A DNA stretch of 9,771 nucleotides from JANYHF01 sp031393505 (GTDB lineage: Bacteria > Pseudomonadota > Alphaproteobacteria > Rhizobiales > Hyphomicrobiaceae). The DNA lies in the NCBI GenBank assembly GCA_031393505.1, contig JANMVX010000296.1:1-9771 (forward strand), written 5' to 3'. The translations under genes and the position numbers were made by a program. Below, piece by piece: positions 7,295 through 9,771 of this stretch (its first letter is position 1; each line of letters opens with the position of its first letter). The notes beneath the pieces are model-generated. The model saw nothing but the letters and a program-made list of their open reading frames with translations, searched no databases and was not told where the DNA came from.

Positions 7295-8749
7295 ATGCGT
7301 ATGCCAAGCAACGCCGGGCCGTTCCACATCATCGGGATTGGCGGCATCGGCATGAGCGCGATCGCCGAAATCCTCATGGAACTGGGATATTCCGTACAGG
7401 GCAGCGACGGCAAGGAGAGCGCCAACGTCAAGCGCCTACGCGGAAAAGGACTGCGCGTGTTCATCGGCCATGCCGGCGTCAACCTTATCGGCGCGCAGTA
7501 CGTGGTGATTTCGAGCGCTATCAAGCCGGACAATCCCGAGTTGGTCGAAGCGCGACGCCGCCGTCTGCCGGTGCTGAAGCGCGCCGACATGCTGGCCGAG
7601 CTGATGCGCATCCGGAACACGGTGTCGGTGACGGGCACGCACGGCAAAACGACGACCACTTCGCTGATCGCCCATGTGTTCGAGCAATGCGGCGCCGATC
7701 CGACCGTGATCACCGGCGGCATCATCAATTCCTGGGGTTCTAACGCGCGGCTCGGCAAGGGCGACTGGATGATCGTCGAGGCCGACGAGTCTGACGCGAC
7801 CTTCATCCGCATCCCGACGCAGATGGGCGTCATCACCAACATCGATCCCGAGCATCTCGATTATTTCGGTACGGTCGAGAACATGGAAGCGGCGTACCGC
7901 ACCTTCTATACGTCGATCCCGTTCTATGGCGTCGCAGTCACCTGCGTTGACCATCCGGTGGTGCGGCGTATGCTGACCGAAGCGGCGAACGATATCTCCT
8001 GCAAGGTCGTGACCTATGGCGTTGCGGACCACGCCGGCTTCAAGACCGACATCAAGATCGTCAACATCCGTCCTGAAGGGGCAGGATCGCGCTTCGACAT
8101 CGAGATCGGGCCGCGGCTGAAGGGCGGCGCGCGGACCGTCCGGGACCTGCATATGCCCGTGCCGGGCGATCACAATGTGCTGAATGCGGCGGCGGCCTTC
8201 GCCATCGCCTCGGAAGCGGCCATTGCGGACGAGGATATTCTGCCGGCGTTGTCCAGTTTCTCGGGCGTTAAACGGCGCTTTACGGCCACGGGCACCTGGA
8301 ATGACATCGCGTTTTTCGATGACTACGCGCATCACCCCGTCGAAGTCGCCGCCGTGCTGAAGGCGGCGCGGGCCACGACCAAGGGGCAGGTCATCGGCAT
8401 CTTCCAGCCGCATCGCTACAGCCGCGTATCGAGCCTGTTCGAGGATTTTTGCAACGCCTTCAAAGATGCCCACGTGGTTATCGTGACGCCGATCTATTCG
8501 GCTGGCGAAAAACCCATTGAAGGCATCGATCATCACACCGTGGCCGAGGGCATCCGCAAGGCGGGCCATGCCAACGTACACGTCGTGGACAAGGAAGAGG
8601 ACATGGTCCCGCTGGTGCGCGATATGGCGCGTTCGGGCGATCTCGTCATTGGCCTGGGCGCCGGCACCATCACCGACTGGTCCTATGCGCTGCCCGATCT
8701 GCTGTCGGATGCTCCGAAGCTGAAGGCGGCCGCTGGAGGCGCGCATTGA
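7295..8749 (+). CDS. murC: UDP-N-acetylmuramate--L-alanine ligase (MurC)
   Basis: MurC catalyses the first ligation of the stem peptide, adding L-Ala to UDP-MurNAc with ATP in the cytoplasm. The 484-residue product has typical length. It shows the N-terminal UDP-binding Rossmann motif IGIGGIGMSAIAE (13-25), P-loop GTHGKTTT (114-121), EADESD (162-167), NIDPEHLDYFG (182-192), GDHNVLNAAAA (291-301), FDDYAHHPVE (341-350) and FQPHRYSR (370-377). The start at 7295 gives MRMPSNAGPFHIIGIGG, very like the N-termini of alphaproteobacterial MurC, and has a Shine-Dalgarno at 7279-7285. It lies 25 bases after murG. Its stop codon overlaps the TTG start of murB by 4 bases (8746-8749), indicating a shared transcript and coupled translation. 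Codon use is evenly GC-rich. Confidence 0.97.
   Translation: MRMPSNAGPFHIIGIGGIGMSAIAEILMELGYSVQGSDGKESANVKRLRGKGLRVFIGHAGVNLIGAQYVVISSAIKPDNPELVEARRRRLPVLKRADMLAELMRIRNTVSVTGTHGKTTTTSLIAHVFEQCGADPTVITGGIINSWGSNARLGKGDWMIVEADESDATFIRIPTQMGVITNIDPEHLDYFGTVENMEAAYRTFYTSIPFYGVAVTCVDHPVVRRMLTEAANDISCKVVTYGVADHAGFKTDIKIVNIRPEGAGSRFDIEIGPRLKGGARTVRDLHMPVPGDHNVLNAAAAFAIASEAAIADEDILPALSSFSGVKRRFTATGTWNDIAFFDDYAHHPVEVAAVLKAARATTKGQVIGIFQPHRYSRVSSLFEDFCNAFKDAHVVIVTPIYSAGEKPIEGIDHHTVAEGIRKAGHANVHVVDKEEDMVPLVRDMARSGDLVIGLGAGTITDWSYALPDLLSDAPKLKAAAGGAH
8735..8739 (+). promoter_or_regulatory. Ribosome binding site of murB
   Basis: GGAGG inside the last codons of murC lies 6 bases before the TTG at 8746. 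It supports a TTG start for murB that overlaps the murC stop codon (TTGA at 8746-8749). Confidence 0.75.
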
Positions 8750-9702
8750 GCGATGCCGGCCTCGTTTCCGAACTGCAGAAGGCCGCGCCTGAATTGCGCG
8801 GCCGACTTTCGGCCGGCGTGATGCTGGCCGATGTGACGTGGTTCCGCGTCGGCGGCCCGGCCGAGGCGATGTTTTCGCCGGCCGATGAGGCGGACCTCGC
8901 GTATTTTCTCGGAGGCGTGCCGACGGAAGTCCCCGTGACTGTGATCGGGCTCGGCTCGAACCTCTTGGTGCGCGATGGCGGCGTCCGTGGCGTCGTGATC
9001 CGGCTGGGGCGCGGCTTCAACGAAATTGCGCCGGCGGGCGAAAACCGTCTGCGCACGGGCACGGCGGTGCCGGACCAAAAATTCGCCAAGGCCGCCGCCG
9101 ACGCCGGGATCGCCCGTTTCGCCTTCTATCGCGGTATTCCCGGTTCCATCGGTGGCGCGCTGCGCATGAACGCGGGCGCGCATGGCGCCGAGACCAAGGA
9201 CATTTTGGTGAGCTGCCGCGCGGTGGATCGTGCGGGCAGAATCCACGAGCTGTCGCTGGCCGATATGGTGTACACGTATCGCCATTGCCATGCGCCGGAC
9301 GACTACATCTTTACATCCGCGCTGTATCAGGGCGAACCCGGCGACCCGAAACATATCCTCGCCGAGATGGACGAGGTTGCTCAATATCGCGAGGACAAGC
9401 AGCCCGTGAAGGCACGCACCGGCGGCTCCACGTTCAAGAACCCGCCTGGCGGCAGTGCCTGGCGCTGCATTGACAGCGCGGGCCTGCGTGGTTTCCGGGT
9501 TGGAGACGCGGTGGTGTCGGAGAAGCACTGCAATTTCCTCATCAACGAGGATAAGGCGTCCGCGGAAGACATTGAACGTCTGGGCGAGACGGTGCGTGCT
9601 CGGGTGGCGAAAAATTCGGGGATCGGGCTGGAATGGGAAATCATCCGGCTGGGCGAGCCGTTGCCGGGACGGGCGGTTGGGGCTGCGCTGGCGATACCAT
9701 GA
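8746..9702 (+). CDS. murB: UDP-N-acetylenolpyruvoylglucosamine reductase (MurB)
   Basis: MurB is the cytoplasmic FAD-containing, NADPH-dependent reductase that turns UDP-GlcNAc-enolpyruvate into UDP-MurNAc, the substrate of MurC. The 318-residue product has the FAD-binding segment TWFRVGGPAEAMF (31-43) and IGLGSNLLVRDGG (67-79), the flavin-contacting FYRGIPGSIGGALRMNAGA (127-145), and GGSTFKNPPGGSAW (226-239), in which S228 matches the proton-donating Ser of the family. The C-terminal LEWEIIRLG (295-303) supplies the conserved Glu, probably E298. The short form suggests type II MurB, as usual in alphaproteobacteria. The start is a TTG at 8746 with a good Shine-Dalgarno. It is preferred over the Met codon at 8821, which would remove the family-like segment ELQKAAPELRGRL. 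It overlaps murC by 4 bases. ddl would be expected next, but a repeat begins 25 bases after the stop. Confidence 0.96.
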   Translation: MSDAGLVSELQKAAPELRGRLSAGVMLADVTWFRVGGPAEAMFSPADEADLAYFLGGVPTEVPVTVIGLGSNLLVRDGGVRGVVIRLGRGFNEIAPAGENRLRTGTAVPDQKFAKAAADAGIARFAFYRGIPGSIGGALRMNAGAHGAETKDILVSCRAVDRAGRIHELSLADMVYTYRHCHAPDDYIFTSALYQGEPGDPKHILAEMDEVAQYREDKQPVKARTGGSTFKNPPGGSAWRCIDSAGLRGFRVGDAVVSEKHCNFLINEDKASAEDIERLGETVRARVAKNSGIGLEWEIIRLGEPLPGRAVGAALAIP

Positions 9703-9727
9703 CAGTGACCTTTGCACGGAGATATCT

Positions 9728-9771
9728 GCGTAGGGGCGACCCGTGGGTCGCCCTCGCGCAGCGCGCCGTGC
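9728..9771. repeat. Partial copy of the MITE-like element, cut by the window end
   Basis: It begins with GCGTAGGGGCGA (9728-9739), identical to the left end of the element at 4708. It continues with the hairpin GGGCGACCC-GT-GGGTCGCCC (9734-9753), then CCTCGCGCAGCGCGCCGTGC, which matches the interior of the element at 4731-4750 with a few differences. The orientation is that of the left module at 4708. The rest lies beyond the window, so its length and its distance to ddl are unknown. Confidence 0.85.

Noticed and set aside
7436..8746. Long minus-strand open frame (436 codons) opposite murC.
   Set aside because: A shadow of GC-rich coding sequence; murC on the + strand has full family motifs and the reverse product matches nothing I recognise.
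8683..9717. Minus-strand open frame of 344 codons opposite murB.
   Set aside because: A shadow of murB, Arg/His/Ala rich with no motif, as expected from reverse frames in high-GC DNA.

Overview
This window is a contiguous piece of the chromosomal dcw (division and cell wall) cluster of a high-GC alphaproteobacterium, probably in or near the Hyphomicrobiales/Rhizobiales. The assignment rests on gene order, on the alphaproteobacterial style of the MraY, MurD, FtsW and MurB N-termini, and on palindromic repeats of a kind I associate with that group; genus cannot be told from the sequence. Seven genes lie on the + strand in the order murF-mraY-murD-ftsW-murG-murC-murB. This is the classical dcw order; murE would be expected just upstream and ddl just downstream, and neither is visible.

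The genes work as one pathway. MurC, MurD and MurF are ATP-dependent ligases that build the UDP-MurNAc-pentapeptide stem. MurB makes UDP-MurNAc. MraY puts phospho-MurNAc-pentapeptide on undecaprenyl phosphate (lipid I), MurG adds GlcNAc (lipid II), and FtsW polymerises lipid II at the division septum. All key motifs I looked for are present, so every gene looks functional.

Layout: 1-224 is non-coding with a hairpin repeat; murF 225-1655; mraY 1693-2811; a 291-bp gap filled mostly by a composite inverted repeat; murD 3103-4683, carrying an in-frame palindromic insert of about 55 codons; a 304-bp gap filled mostly by a second repeat element with 12-bp terminal inverted repeats and an 87-bp tandem duplication; ftsW 4988-6166; then a tight block murG 6172-7269, murC 7295-8749 and murB 8746-9702. 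The window ends inside another copy of the element found before ftsW.

The biochemistry is ordinary. What is unusual is the load of palindromic repeats in a normally compact essential operon: three or four families, one of them inside the coding sequence of murD, and hairpins whose stems change in a base-pair-conserving way between copies. Parts of murF and murD also have clearly more relaxed codon use and lower GC than their flanks. I see no undescribed multi-gene system, no RNA gene, no CRISPR array and no transposase gene.
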